Positions 42,813-52,600 of a stretch of 64,000 nt of DNA are shown here, one piece after another. Origin of the DNA: Anaerohalosphaeraceae bacterium (GTDB lineage Bacteria > Planctomycetota > Phycisphaerae > Sedimentisphaerales > Anaerohalosphaeraceae); contig DAOSUR010000002.1 of the NCBI GenBank assembly GCA_035378985.1, positions 233,454 to 297,453 of the forward strand. Reading direction: 5' to 3'. Made by a program: the position numbers and the translations under genes. The notes beneath the pieces were generated by a model. That model did no database searches. It was not told the DNA's origin and saw only the letters and a program-made list of their open reading frames with translations. The first letter of the stretch is position 1; every line of letters begins with the position of its first letter.

Positions 42813-44002
42813 CCGCCAAATACGTGATTATTGTACCGGATGGGGCTGCGGACAACCCGCAGGAAAGTTTAGGCGGCAAAACGATTTTTGAAGCTGCCGA
42901 TATTCCCAATATCAACAAAATCGCCCGCCAGGGCAAACAGGAAATTGTTCACACCGTTCCCAAAGGAATGCAGCCCGGCAGCGACGTGGCAATGATGAGT
43001 CTGCTCGGATATGACCCGAAGACAAATTATACCGGACGGGCTCCCATCGAGGCCGCCGCCCAGGAAATTCCTCTGGGTGAGTCGGATTGGGTATTCCGCT
43101 GCAATTTGGTTACCACAGCGGACGAAAAAATGGTGGATCACAGCGCGGGCCACATCACCACAAAAGAAGCGACCGCCCTGATTCAGGAATTCGCTGAACT
43201 CGTCGATAATCCTGCCGTACGGTTCTATCCCGGCGTCAGTTACCGGCATTTGTGTGTCATCAGCGGACAGGACTTTACTAAGGTTACCACCTATCCCCCG
43301 CACGATTATCTGGGCCAGAAACTGAGCAAAATCATGCCCAAAGGGAAAGGGGCCGATTTGCTGAAAGAAATGATGGCCAAATCTCAGCAGTTTTTTGAAG
43401 ACCATCCAATCAACAAAGTGCGGAGGGACCTGAAGGAAAATCCTGCTACAACCATTTGGCTCTGGGGCCAGGGGCGAAGGGCCTATCTGGAAAAATTCCA
43501 GACAAAATATGGAAAGACCGGTGCCGTCATCACGGCGGTGGATTTGGTTCGCGGACTGGCCAAGCTGGTTGGTTTTGACCTAATCCAAGTACCGGGTGCA
43601 ACCGGTTATCTGGATACCAATTATGCCGGCAAAGGGGAAGCCGCCATTGAAGCCCTCGACAAGTACGATCTTGTACTGGTTCATATTGAAGCCACCGATG
43701 AGGCCGGGCACAACGGCAATCCGCTTCAAAAAAAGAAAGCCCTCGAAAATATCGACAAGTTCATCATCGGGCCGATTTATGAAGCCATTCAGACGTTCGA
43801 ACAGTGGCGCATCCTTGTGATGCCGGACCACCCGACCCCCTGCGACATCCGTTCGCACGTCGGAGAACCGGTTCCTTTTGCCATGGCCGGCAGCGGCATT
43901 AAGAACATCCTCGACGCCCCATTCAGCGAACCGAACAGTTTTGAATCAGGTTTTGAGATCGCCTGCGGCGCGGATTTGATGGAATATTTTTTGAAGTTAT
44001 AA
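42809..44002 (+). CDS. ApgM-family protein, probable homoserine kinase
   Basis: By sequence this is a 397-aa member of the cofactor-independent phosphoglycerate mutase (ApgM) group. It begins YVIIVPDGAADNPQESLGG and keeps the alkaline-phosphatase-fold metal sites, including HIEATDEAGHNGN and VMPDHPTPCDIRSH. A subgroup of this family (modelled in TIGR02535) was proposed to be homoserine kinase because it pairs with homoserine dehydrogenase. The four-base overlap with hom here fits that, and no ThrB is in the window. A glycolytic mutase role remains possible. I favour homoserine kinase from context. Confidence 0.8.
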   Translation: MTAKYVIIVPDGAADNPQESLGGKTIFEAADIPNINKIARQGKQEIVHTVPKGMQPGSDVAMMSLLGYDPKTNYTGRAPIEAAAQEIPLGESDWVFRCNLVTTADEKMVDHSAGHITTKEATALIQEFAELVDNPAVRFYPGVSYRHLCVISGQDFTKVTTYPPHDYLGQKLSKIMPKGKGADLLKEMMAKSQQFFEDHPINKVRRDLKENPATTIWLWGQGRRAYLEKFQTKYGKTGAVITAVDLVRGLAKLVGFDLIQVPGATGYLDTNYAGKGEAAIEALDKYDLVLVHIEATDEAGHNGNPLQKKKALENIDKFIIGPIYEAIQTFEQWRILVMPDHPTPCDIRSHVGEPVPFAMAGSGIKNILDAPFSEPNSFESGFEIACGADLMEYFLKL

Positions 44003-44015
44003 CAGAACCCAAATA

Positions 44016-44864
44016 ATGTTCGCTCCTCTGAGGAGGTTTTTACGATTGCATACGCTGACCAGGCAGAAGGGGCTGAGAGAATACCGCCTTCAACATTTCG
44101 CCGCTGAAAAACCGGGCAACGCTGCTTTTGAGCAGCTCTGGGACATGCCGCTGACCCCGCTGGATCAGCCGAATCGGAAAGAATCCGGTTTCAGCCAGGT
44201 ATTTCTGTGGAAAGCGGAAAGAGGAAACTTGATTGTCAAAAGGCAATCCGACTATTTCAGCCGGACATTGCTTCATCCGCTGAGAGGCATTCCGACTCTT
44301 CAAAGGGAATTTGAGAATCTGCTGCTTCTGGAGCGGAAAGGAATCGCAGTTCCCCGACCGCTTTATTTCGGCTGCCGCCGCAAGGACGGACATACGCAAG
44401 CCGTTCTGATCACCGAATATGCGGACGGTTTTCTATCTCTGGAGACACTGCTGTCTCAGTGGGCCCATGAACGGCCGTCTCTGCTTTGCCGAAAAGAAAT
44501 GATTGCCGCCGTCGCCGCTGCGGTTCGAAATCTTCATCAGCATCGAATCTCTCATCGTCATTTGGTCCCCAAGCATATTCTTTTAAAACCGGACAGTGCA
44601 CCGATTCGGGTCATTCTGATTGATTTGGAGGCAGCGGAGCCGTTCCGTCCTTTTCGAAAAAACCGGCAGGCGGATTTGGCATCTTTGAATAATCGCTGCC
44701 GTTTTGTGAGCCAAACCGACAAACTCCGGTTTTTATTTTCTTACCTTGAAATCTCAAAATGGACCCCTTCTGCCAAACACTTCGCACGAGAAATCCTTCG
44801 AAAGACTTATCAGAAAAGCCGAAGCTCCCTTCAAAAAAGCACAAACAGGATGTCTTGTGTATAG
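44016..44864 (+). CDS. WaaP/InaA-like lipopolysaccharide kinase family protein, altered catalytic loop
   Basis: The 282-aa protein has the protein-kinase-like fold of sugar kinases that phosphorylate LPS core. Lys75 (LIVKRQ) and Glu100 (QREFENL) fit the ATP-site pair, and Asp203 in LIDLEAA fits the metal-binding residue. The catalytic loop reads SHRHLVPKH, so the expected aspartate of HRD is a histidine (His182). That may mean a weak or inactive enzyme, or a shifted base. It lies 13 bases after the ApgM gene. An ATG with no strong ribosome site starts it. Its substrate is unknown. Confidence 0.7.
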   Translation: MFAPLRRFLRLHTLTRQKGLREYRLQHFAAEKPGNAAFEQLWDMPLTPLDQPNRKESGFSQVFLWKAERGNLIVKRQSDYFSRTLLHPLRGIPTLQREFENLLLLERKGIAVPRPLYFGCRRKDGHTQAVLITEYADGFLSLETLLSQWAHERPSLLCRKEMIAAVAAAVRNLHQHRISHRHLVPKHILLKPDSAPIRVILIDLEAAEPFRPFRKNRQADLASLNNRCRFVSQTDKLRFLFSYLEISKWTPSAKHFAREILRKTYQKSRSSLQKSTNRMSCV

Positions 44865-44960
44865 AACATTTTTTACAGTTCTTCTCCAAAGAAACCTTTG
44901 GTTTTCTGTCGGCCGCAGCGATAGAATATCCGTAGAAAATGAAAAAGTGAGAGGTCCGGG

Positions 44961-46145
44961 ATGGGCGGAAAATGGATATGGATATGCTTGTTTGTCGGCG
45001 GTCAGGCCGTCCTCACAGCCGATACCTTCCGGCATTTAACGGAGAAGAATGTTGTTTTTCATGGGTATGTGGCTGCTGTGGATGAGAACGGACAGGCCGA
45101 AGTGCAGACGCAGGAAGCCGGCATTCAAAAAATCAATCTTTCCACTTTTGAAATACAGATAAATCAGGAAGGACGCAATCGGCTTGTGCCGGTGCTGTCC
45201 ATCTCGGATGAAATCGCCTACGAGATTGAGACAGCCGCCTTTGAGGAAGCGATTCAAAAAGAATCCCGTCGAGGTCCCCTTTTTATTCTTATTGAAATTG
45301 ACACTCCCGGCGGACGTGTGGATTTAACCCGCCGGCTGTGTGCCGCCATATCTGAACTTCGTTTTTGCCCGACGGTTGCCTTCATTAAAGGCGAGAAGAA
45401 TCTGGGTGCTTATTCTGCGGGGACAGCTGTTGCGCTGGCCTGCGATAAGATTTACATGGCCCCCAATACGGCGATGGGTGCGGTCACGGCTATTGTGGAA
45501 ACCGATGAAGGTTTTAAGACGGAAAAAGAGGTGTACGGGGAAGCCATCGGGGAAAAATTCGGTTCGGCCTGGAGGGGATATCTGGCTGCTTTGGCTGAAA
45601 GGAACAATCGCCCGGGGATTCTGGCTAAAGCCATGGAGAATATGGATATCGAAGTTCTGGAGGTTCGTCGGGGCAATCAAAACCTGTTTATTGAAGCCAA
45701 AGATAAACAGCCGGGTGATCAGGTCATAGAAATCTTTTGTAAAAAAGGGGAACTGCTGACCTTGACCCCCGAACGGGCCGTTCGCTGCGGAATGGCGGAG
45801 GGAATTGCAGATACCCGAAGCCGCCTGCTGGCTGCCTTAAATGCCTCGGATGCCCGGGTTGAGGTTAATCAGGATATTCTCAAGGCCCGAGAAGAACTGG
45901 AATTGGTGATTAAGCGTTTTAACAGACTGATGGAAAACCTCGACCTGCGATTTAAGGAATTAAGCGCCAGGCAGAATATGAATCGGGCGGAGGCCTTAAA
46001 AACCCTTCAGGATATTCTTCGACAAACCGAATCACTGGTTCGTCTTAAGCAGAAATATCCGGATGTGCCTGTGAGTGAAGAAAAGGTCATCCGATTTCGC
46101 AATACGGTAAAAGCCGAGTATGAAAGCGTTCGAACCATGCGTTAA
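44961..46145 (+). CDS. secreted ClpP-class serine protease (NfeD N-terminal-like)
   Basis: The 394-aa protein has a short signal peptide and a small domain beginning ADTFRH (residues about 20-65), then a ClpP-fold domain. IEIDTPGGRVDLTRRL and NLGAYSAGTAVALACDKIYMAP carry the likely nucleophile Ser152. The motif TAMGAV follows. The last 110 residues are a coiled coil. NfeD-type proteases cleave membrane-protein hydrophobic segments. Here there is no C-terminal OB fold or membrane part, so the fate of its products is unclear. A paralogue follows 38 bases downstream. Confidence 0.75.
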   Translation: MGGKWIWICLFVGGQAVLTADTFRHLTEKNVVFHGYVAAVDENGQAEVQTQEAGIQKINLSTFEIQINQEGRNRLVPVLSISDEIAYEIETAAFEEAIQKESRRGPLFILIEIDTPGGRVDLTRRLCAAISELRFCPTVAFIKGEKNLGAYSAGTAVALACDKIYMAPNTAMGAVTAIVETDEGFKTEKEVYGEAIGEKFGSAWRGYLAALAERNNRPGILAKAMENMDIEVLEVRRGNQNLFIEAKDKQPGDQVIEIFCKKGELLTLTPERAVRCGMAEGIADTRSRLLAALNASDARVEVNQDILKAREELELVIKRFNRLMENLDLRFKELSARQNMNRAEALKTLQDILRQTESLVRLKQKYPDVPVSEEKVIRFRNTVKAEYESVRTMR

Positions 46146-46183
46146 AGCCGGCCGGACAGACGCAGAGAAACATGGAGGTCATT

Positions 46184-47722
46184 ATGAAAACAAAAAGTCA
46201 GGTTTTTCTTGCATTTTTAATGCTCATTTCCGCACTGTCCCCTGCGGATACGTTCAAACACCGTACGACAGGTGAAACGTTTACGGGTTTTCGAACCCAT
46301 AAGAAATCTGTTGGAAAAGTTCTGGTGTTCAACGCCGCTGCAAACAAAACCATTCCGATGGATTTAAGTGATTATGAAATCACACGGGATGACCAGGGAC
46401 GGAGGGATTCCGTGATGGTCATCAAACTGGAACAGCCGGAAGTCCTGATTTCTGAAGCAGTAGCTCAGGAAGCCGCCCAAATGATCCTGAAAGCCGCAGA
46501 TCAGGGCCCTAAGGGAATTATTATTCAAATTGACCTTCCCGGCGGACAGGGAGGACCAATGCGTCAGATTGCCGAAGCCATCACCACAGCCCTGGACAAC
46601 ACCGGCTGTCGGGTGGCTGCCTTCCTGTCGGGCGGTCAATACGGAGGCGCTTTTTCGGCAGCGGGCGTAGTGGCTCTTGCCTGTGAGAAGATTTATATCG
46701 CCCCTACGGCCGCAATGGGGGCTGTAGGGCCGATGGGCAGCGGAGGCATAAAGACAGACGATGAATATCTCCAAATGCTTCAAACGTATGCTCCGGACAC
46801 GCTGGCTTCATTCAGTGTCTATGCAGCCACCCTGGCTCAGCGAGGCAATCGCCCCGAACTGCTGGCCCAGGCCCTGATCGACAAGCATTTATCCATTGCA
46901 GAGGTTCGAACCCCGGACGGCAAACTGTCTGTTGTGGAAATCTCCCGCAGACAGGAAAATCAGGCCGTTGTACGGATGATTGCGGAAGGATTGCCGGAAA
47001 CGGCCTCTGCCGGCGGTTCCCCGCTTCGTTCTGTGGGCAAACTTCTCTCACTTCCTTCTGCGGAAGCCGTTCGCTGGAAGTTGGCTGACAAACAAGCCGC
47101 TTCACTGAGTGAGGTCCTTTCTGATATGGGACTGAGTGAAGTCCCTGTTGTAAATGTGGGCGGCCTGTCAAGCACAATTCAAAAATTCACCACAGCCAAG
47201 AAAAATCTCGATCAGCTGCTTGCCAAGATTCAGGCAGAGGAAGACCGCGTCAGCACGCTGGAAAACCATCTGAATACCCTCGAAGAACTGGCCATTAAAA
47301 GTACTGTCACCCGTGAGGTGACTCGCGGCGGTCAATATGAAAATTACCGTCGCGGAACGGTACGGCTGATTGACTCGGACCGACTTTGGGATCGTTATTA
47401 TAATGAAAGAGACTCGGGAAATACCGATATTCCGCTGCAGGACCGCTACGGCCGTGAGATAACGACCCGTGAGCGTTCAGGTCCGCAAGCTCGCGAAAAG
47501 GTTGTGGAAGAGCAACCCACCGGAAATATTGACGATATTCGGCGTCAATTAATTGCTCTTACTGCCGAAATGATTGCTGACTACCAAAGGGCTATCGGCT
47601 TGGCCCGTCGCTGGCCTGGGGCCCTGCCGGCGGGTATTTCTTTGGAAACCCTCCAGAAAAATCTGCTCTCTGCCCAAACTCTCCTGACCATACAGCAACG
47701 AAGATTAATGCAGGGATACTGA
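46184..47722 (+). CDS. secreted ClpP-class protease paralogue
   Basis: The 512-aa protein has the same order as its upstream neighbour. A signal peptide is followed by an ADTFKH domain, a ClpP fold (IIIQIDLPGGQGGPMRQI, then GGAFSAAGVVALACEKIYIAP with Ser158 as candidate nucleophile, then TAAMGAVGPM) and a coiled-coil tail that is longer and more varied. The start at 46184 has GGAGGT seven bases upstream. Tandem duplication and co-transcription are likely. The two may form a mixed oligomer, but no catalytic partner residue was confirmed. Confidence 0.72.
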   Translation: MKTKSQVFLAFLMLISALSPADTFKHRTTGETFTGFRTHKKSVGKVLVFNAAANKTIPMDLSDYEITRDDQGRRDSVMVIKLEQPEVLISEAVAQEAAQMILKAADQGPKGIIIQIDLPGGQGGPMRQIAEAITTALDNTGCRVAAFLSGGQYGGAFSAAGVVALACEKIYIAPTAAMGAVGPMGSGGIKTDDEYLQMLQTYAPDTLASFSVYAATLAQRGNRPELLAQALIDKHLSIAEVRTPDGKLSVVEISRRQENQAVVRMIAEGLPETASAGGSPLRSVGKLLSLPSAEAVRWKLADKQAASLSEVLSDMGLSEVPVVNVGGLSSTIQKFTTAKKNLDQLLAKIQAEEDRVSTLENHLNTLEELAIKSTVTREVTRGGQYENYRRGTVRLIDSDRLWDRYYNERDSGNTDIPLQDRYGREITTRERSGPQAREKVVEEQPTGNIDDIRRQLIALTAEMIADYQRAIGLARRWPGALPAGISLETLQKNLLSAQTLLTIQQRRLMQGY

Positions 47723-47730
47723 TGCAAAAA

Positions 47731-47770
47731 GAAAGACCGCAGGCCCAATCTGTTGTGTCTGCGGTCTTTC
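47731..47770 (+). terminator. hairpin after the ClpP-class paralogues
   Basis: GAAAGACCGCAG (47731-47742) and CTGCGGTCTTTC (47759-47770) form a 12-bp perfect stem with a 16-base loop, eight bases after the stop codon. The 3' T-run is weak on the plus strand, but the A-rich 5' side would give one on the minus strand. Confidence 0.7.
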
Positions 47771-47790
47771 TGAATAAATAGAGTTTGTGC

Positions 47791-47819
47791 TTGACGCTAC
47801 GGGTGCTTTTATCTATCCT
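47791..47819 (+). promoter_or_regulatory. candidate promoter of the FlgI-like lipoprotein gene
   Basis: TTGACG (47791-47796), 17 bases and TATCCT (47814-47819). The two boxes match five and four of six positions. It lies directly after the upstream hairpin and 79 bases before the start codon. Confidence 0.5.
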
Positions 47820-47897
47820 ATTTTACCATTCCCATCGATTTGGAAATAAAAAACGAGATAAACAGCCTTTTTTTGCCTGTTTTATCGAGGGAGTATT

Positions 47898-49553
47898 ATG
47901 AAAACAAAAAAACTCTCTGCTTTCTGCCGGCGGCAGCTCGGTGCAGCCTCCCTTTTGATGCCGGTTTTTTTGTTCAGCTGCGCAACAGAACAAAAACCAG
48001 CGTTGCCGCTCGAACAGCCCGTAGATTTAAATAAAACTATAGGAAACCTTGCCGACCTTTACCAGTTTAATGCGATTGAAGTCCGCGGATTCGGGATAGC
48101 AGCGGGTTTAAACGGGACCGGCTCCTCTGAATGTCCGCCGGCACTGCGGGCGGAACTGGAAAAATACATTCGCCAACAGCTTCCCAAAACAGGCGGTCTA
48201 AGCCCCAGGCAGTTCATCGACAGTCCTAATACAGCTGTTGTAGAAATCAACGGCACAATTCCTCGTCTTGCGGAGAAAAAGGAAACCTTCGACCTGCTGG
48301 TTTTTCCAATCGACCGGACGACCGCGTCTTTGGATGGGGGATATGTTTATACAGCCCCTCTCAAAGAACGCAGCACCTTCGTTCGTTACGACCAATATGC
48401 AAAGACTTTTGCCTCCGCCCACGGCCAATTGTTCCGCAATAAACTGGATCAGGAGAATGCTTCCAACTGGTACCTGCTTGGAGGCGGAACAGTCGAAAAT
48501 GAGGCCGCCCTGTCTTTGGTTCTGCGGGAGCCGTCCTTCCAGGCCGTCAATGTTATTCGCAACCGGCTGAATGAGCGTTTCGGCCCGGATACGGCAACAG
48601 CGGTATCTTCTTCAGAGATTTCCCTGAAAATACCGCCCCGTTATCGGGAACAGAAAGAACGTTTTCTTTCTATGGTTCATAAATTCTACTTAATGAATGA
48701 GGAGGCGGCGGTCAAACGCCATATAGAAGGTCTCTTAGAGAAGTTGAAAAAAGAAACTGACAAAACCGATGCAGAAATCGGTTTGGAAGCGGTCGGAAAG
48801 AGAGTATTAAATCGATTGGCGCCCCTGCTGGGTTCCGCAGATGACAAGATTCGTTTTCATGCCGCCCGATGTATGCTGAATCTTGGAGATGAAGAGGCCC
48901 TGTCTGTTATGGAAGCCTTTTCCAAAGATACGAACAATCCTTATTGTCTTGCGGCTCTTGAAACGATTGGGCTGACGGTTCGCCCCCGAAAATCAGAACC
49001 GATTCTTCTTCGGGCGGCCTCCAGTGACCTTCCGGATGTGCGGTTGACTGCCTACAGACAACTGGAAAGAATCCAGAGTTCCTCCATTTCCCGCAATCTG
49101 ATTGCAGATAGTTTTGTCGTGGACAGGGTTTTCTGCAGCGGACGCCCTCTCATTTACGTCTTTCGCTCCGAAGCACCCAAAATTGTCCTTTTCGGCAGTC
49201 CCATTCACTGCAAACCCGATGTCTTCCTCCAATCCGAGAATACAGGGATTCTTCTGAATGCCAAACCCGAGGATAAAATGATCGCTGTATCCCGAAGGCA
49301 TCCCAATCGTCCCCGACTGATTGGGCCGATTTATTCAAACCGTGAATTGTCCGCCTTGATTCGGACACTCGGAGAAAGCGCTGATCCGAGCGATAATCCG
49401 AAAAAACAGCCGGGTCTGGCGGTGCCCTATCAGGATATTATCCTTCTGCTCAAACAGTTAGCGGAAAACAAAATGGTGGATGCGGAATTTCTGGCCGGCC
49501 CTATGACTCAGGCGGGTTCTTTCTTACAGAAAACGGCACAAAACGACCGATAA
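47898..49553 (+). CDS. FlgI-like (P-ring domain) lipoprotein with HEAT-like repeats
   Basis: The 551-aa protein has a lipoprotein signal (LFSCAT). A region strongly like the flagellar P-ring protein FlgI follows: FGIAAGLNGTG near residue 66, then TAVVEINGTIPRLAEKKETFDLLV and GGYVYTAPLKE. Residues about 250-400 form helical HEAT-like repeats (KIRFHAARCMLNLGDEEAL, DVRLTAYRQLERI). No flagellar gene is nearby and FlgI is normally not a lipoprotein. It may form a ring or collar in the envelope of planctomycetes, but that is inference. GGGAG precedes the ATG. Confidence 0.72.
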   Translation: MKTKKLSAFCRRQLGAASLLMPVFLFSCATEQKPALPLEQPVDLNKTIGNLADLYQFNAIEVRGFGIAAGLNGTGSSECPPALRAELEKYIRQQLPKTGGLSPRQFIDSPNTAVVEINGTIPRLAEKKETFDLLVFPIDRTTASLDGGYVYTAPLKERSTFVRYDQYAKTFASAHGQLFRNKLDQENASNWYLLGGGTVENEAALSLVLREPSFQAVNVIRNRLNERFGPDTATAVSSSEISLKIPPRYREQKERFLSMVHKFYLMNEEAAVKRHIEGLLEKLKKETDKTDAEIGLEAVGKRVLNRLAPLLGSADDKIRFHAARCMLNLGDEEALSVMEAFSKDTNNPYCLAALETIGLTVRPRKSEPILLRAASSDLPDVRLTAYRQLERIQSSSISRNLIADSFVVDRVFCSGRPLIYVFRSEAPKIVLFGSPIHCKPDVFLQSENTGILLNAKPEDKMIAVSRRHPNRPRLIGPIYSNRELSALIRTLGESADPSDNPKKQPGLAVPYQDIILLLKQLAENKMVDAEFLAGPMTQAGSFLQKTAQNDR

Positions 49554-49623
49554 CTGAGAAAGAAGAAGCCTTTTATTAAGACATATTGGACAGAAGATAT
49601 CGGATAAAGAGGTATATGGAATA

Positions 49624-52600
49624 ATGAAGTTAGAAAAGGTTGTCATCAATGGATTTAAGAGCTTTGCGGACAAAACTGAACTTCAGTTTAACCAGCCGAT
49701 TACAGGCATTGTCGGCCCCAATGGATGCGGGAAAAGCAATGTAGTGGATGCTATCAAGTGGGTTTTGGGCAGCCAAAGCCCGAAAAGTTTACGAAGCGGC
49801 CAGATGGCCGATGTGATTTTCAGCGGTTCCAGCAGCCGAAAACCCAGCGGAATGGCAGAAGTTTCCCTCCACTTTTCCGGCGGGCAGACTTTGGGGCTGG
49901 AGCAGGATGAATTGACCATCACACGACGTCTGTTTCGCAGCGGAGAAAGTGAGTATCTTCTCAACGGAAAATCCTGCCGTCTTCGCGATATACGCAATCT
50001 CTTTTTGGATACAGGCGTCGGCGTCAGTGCTTATTCGATTATTGAGCAGGGCCAGATCGACCAGCTGCTCCATGCCTCCAAGGTAGACCGTCGGATTATT
50101 TTCGAGGAAGCCGCAGGGATCAGCCGATTCAAAGTGCACAAAAAAGAAGCAGAACGAAAACTCGAACGGGCGGAACAAAATCTGCTCCGATTGGCCGACA
50201 TCATCAATGAGGTCCAGCGGCAGCTGCGGAGTATCAAACTGCAGGCCGGGAAGGCACGCAGCTTTCTTGAATACACCCAGCGACTCAAAGAACTGCGCAT
50301 CCGTTTTTCTCTTGCTGAATTTCACAAATATAAAACCCAGCAGAAGGAAAAAGAACAGACTCTCGGCCAGTGGCAGGAGCGTTTTGCACAAACCGCTGCG
50401 GAGGTGTCCCGTCTGGATGCAGCCGAGAGCCGTCTGCACAGTCAGCTCACCCAGGCCGAGGCGGAAATCGGCCGCTGGGACAATACCCTGATTGCCGCTC
50501 GCAGCCGAATTGAACAGCAAATAGAGCGCATTCGTTTCCTGAAGGACCGACTGTCTGAACTTCAGAAGAGAAAAAACGAGGCGAACGAGCAGGTTCGCAC
50601 CATCAGCCGCCAATGCTCTCACTTTGTGGAAAGTATTGAGACACTTCGAGAAAAACTGCAGGCTGGAGAAGGACGTCTGCACGAACTGAATCAACGGATG
50701 CAGCGGCAGGAGGAAAAGATTCGCCAAAGCAGCCGGTTTTATGCGGAACTTCAATCACAGCTGGATGATGAAAAGTCCGGCATTCTCGACATCGTTCGTC
50801 GAACGGCTCAGCTGCATAACGAAATCCAGAGTCTGAATACGTATCGAAATAATTTGTCCGGCCAAAAGACCCGTCTAAGCGGAAAGGCGGCCCAGGTCCA
50901 GGAGCAAACAGCTGTATGGCTTACGGAAAAAGCCCAGCTTCAAACACGTCTGGAAGAGATTCAAAGTGTCCTGCGGCAGCTGAATCATACCTTATCGGAG
51001 CAGAAAGCATCGATGGAAGCCGTCGGTCAGGAAGAGGCTCTGCTGCGAAAGAGTCTCGAGCAGCTCAAGGAACAGCGAAGCGGACTTACGGCCGAACGAA
51101 ATGTTCTCCGAGAGATGGAAAACCGGCGAGAGGGGCTCAATGAAGCCGTGAAAACCATCCTCGACCGATACCGTCACAATAAGCAGTCCGGCCTGATTGA
51201 GGGAGTTCTGGCGGATATTCTTCATACGGATGTAGAATATGCCCCGGCTGTGGAGGCCGCCCTCGGGCCCGCTCTTCAGGCCCTTCTGGTCAATGACACG
51301 CGGCAATTTCTCGATGAAAAATCCATTTATTCCGACCTGAACAGCCGGCTTCAGGTGCTTTGTCTGGATCGCTTTGAGCCGTTCCGGGATTTTCTGGATG
51401 TTCGAGAAATGAACGGAGTTCGTGGCCGGCTGATTGAATTTGTCAGTTTTGAGGAGCAGTATGCTCCCCTCTGCTGGTCGCTGCTGGGGAAAGTGCTTCT
51501 TGTAGATTCTGTAGAAACGGCTTTGGATTTAGCCGCCCGGCTGGACCGAGAATACCAATTCGTCACGCTCGGCGGACACCTTGTAAGCAACGGAATGCTT
51601 TTGTCTGTGGGGCCGCTGAATCAGTCTGCCGGTGCGGGGCTGCTTTCCCGCAAAAGCCGAATTGAACAGATTGAATCTGTACTCAACAACCTGCAGGAAC
51701 AGATCAGCCGACAGGAGGAACATCTGCAGCAGGCCGATCAGAAATACGCTCATCTTTCGAAGGTCTGTCAGGACCTTCGCACGAGCATTTATGAGGCAAC
51801 TGCGGAACGGGTGGATACGGAGTCGCGTCTGCGTCTGATCGAACAAAATCTCAAACGGCTGACGGACGAACAGCCCCTGATTTTCGAAGAGATGAAGCAG
51901 CTGGAGGAAGAAATTCAGCAGTCTGTCCGGCGTGAGCATGAATCACAGGGCAAACTGAAGGAATTGGAGGAGCTGAACCGCCAGCGGACGGAACAGATTG
52001 CCGCTCTTCAAAAGTCGCTGGACGAGAAAAAAACAGAGCTGGAAAAGGAGACGGCCGCTCTGACGGACTTAAAGATTCAGTACGGGCAGGCCGTCGAACA
52101 GCAGAAATCCATTCATCAGCAGATTTCCTCGCTTCAAAGTCAGCTGCAGCACAGCCGAATAGCTCTCCAAGCTGCCCGGACCGAGTTCCACAGCAGTCAA
52201 GAACAGATTGTACAAACGGAACGGGCTGTGCTGAAGACCGAATCGGAGATGAATCGTCTATATTTGGAAAAGGAAACAGCTCAGAGGCAAAGCCGTCTCC
52301 TGCACAAACAGATTGAAGCCCTTCAGGCCGAACAGAAGGAAAGTGAACAGCGCCTTCGTCAGAGCCGGCGGGTTCAGCAGGAGATTGAAGAGTCGATTCA
52401 CCAGATTCAGATTGATCTGGGGCAGATTCAGGTGCGTCAGGAAGACCTGATTCAGCGTGTTCGGGAAGAACTTCAGATGGACTTGGCTGCTCAATACGAA
52501 ACCTTCCGGGAGGAGCAGACCGACTGGGAAGCCGTTCAGGAAGAAATCCGCCAGCTGCGGGAAAAGATTGAACGGTTGGGACACGTGAATGTGGAAGCCA

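Noticed and set aside
47898..49553. Flagellar operon around the FlgI-like gene
   Set aside because: Neighbours are proteases and smc, and the protein is a lipoprotein with extra repeats.
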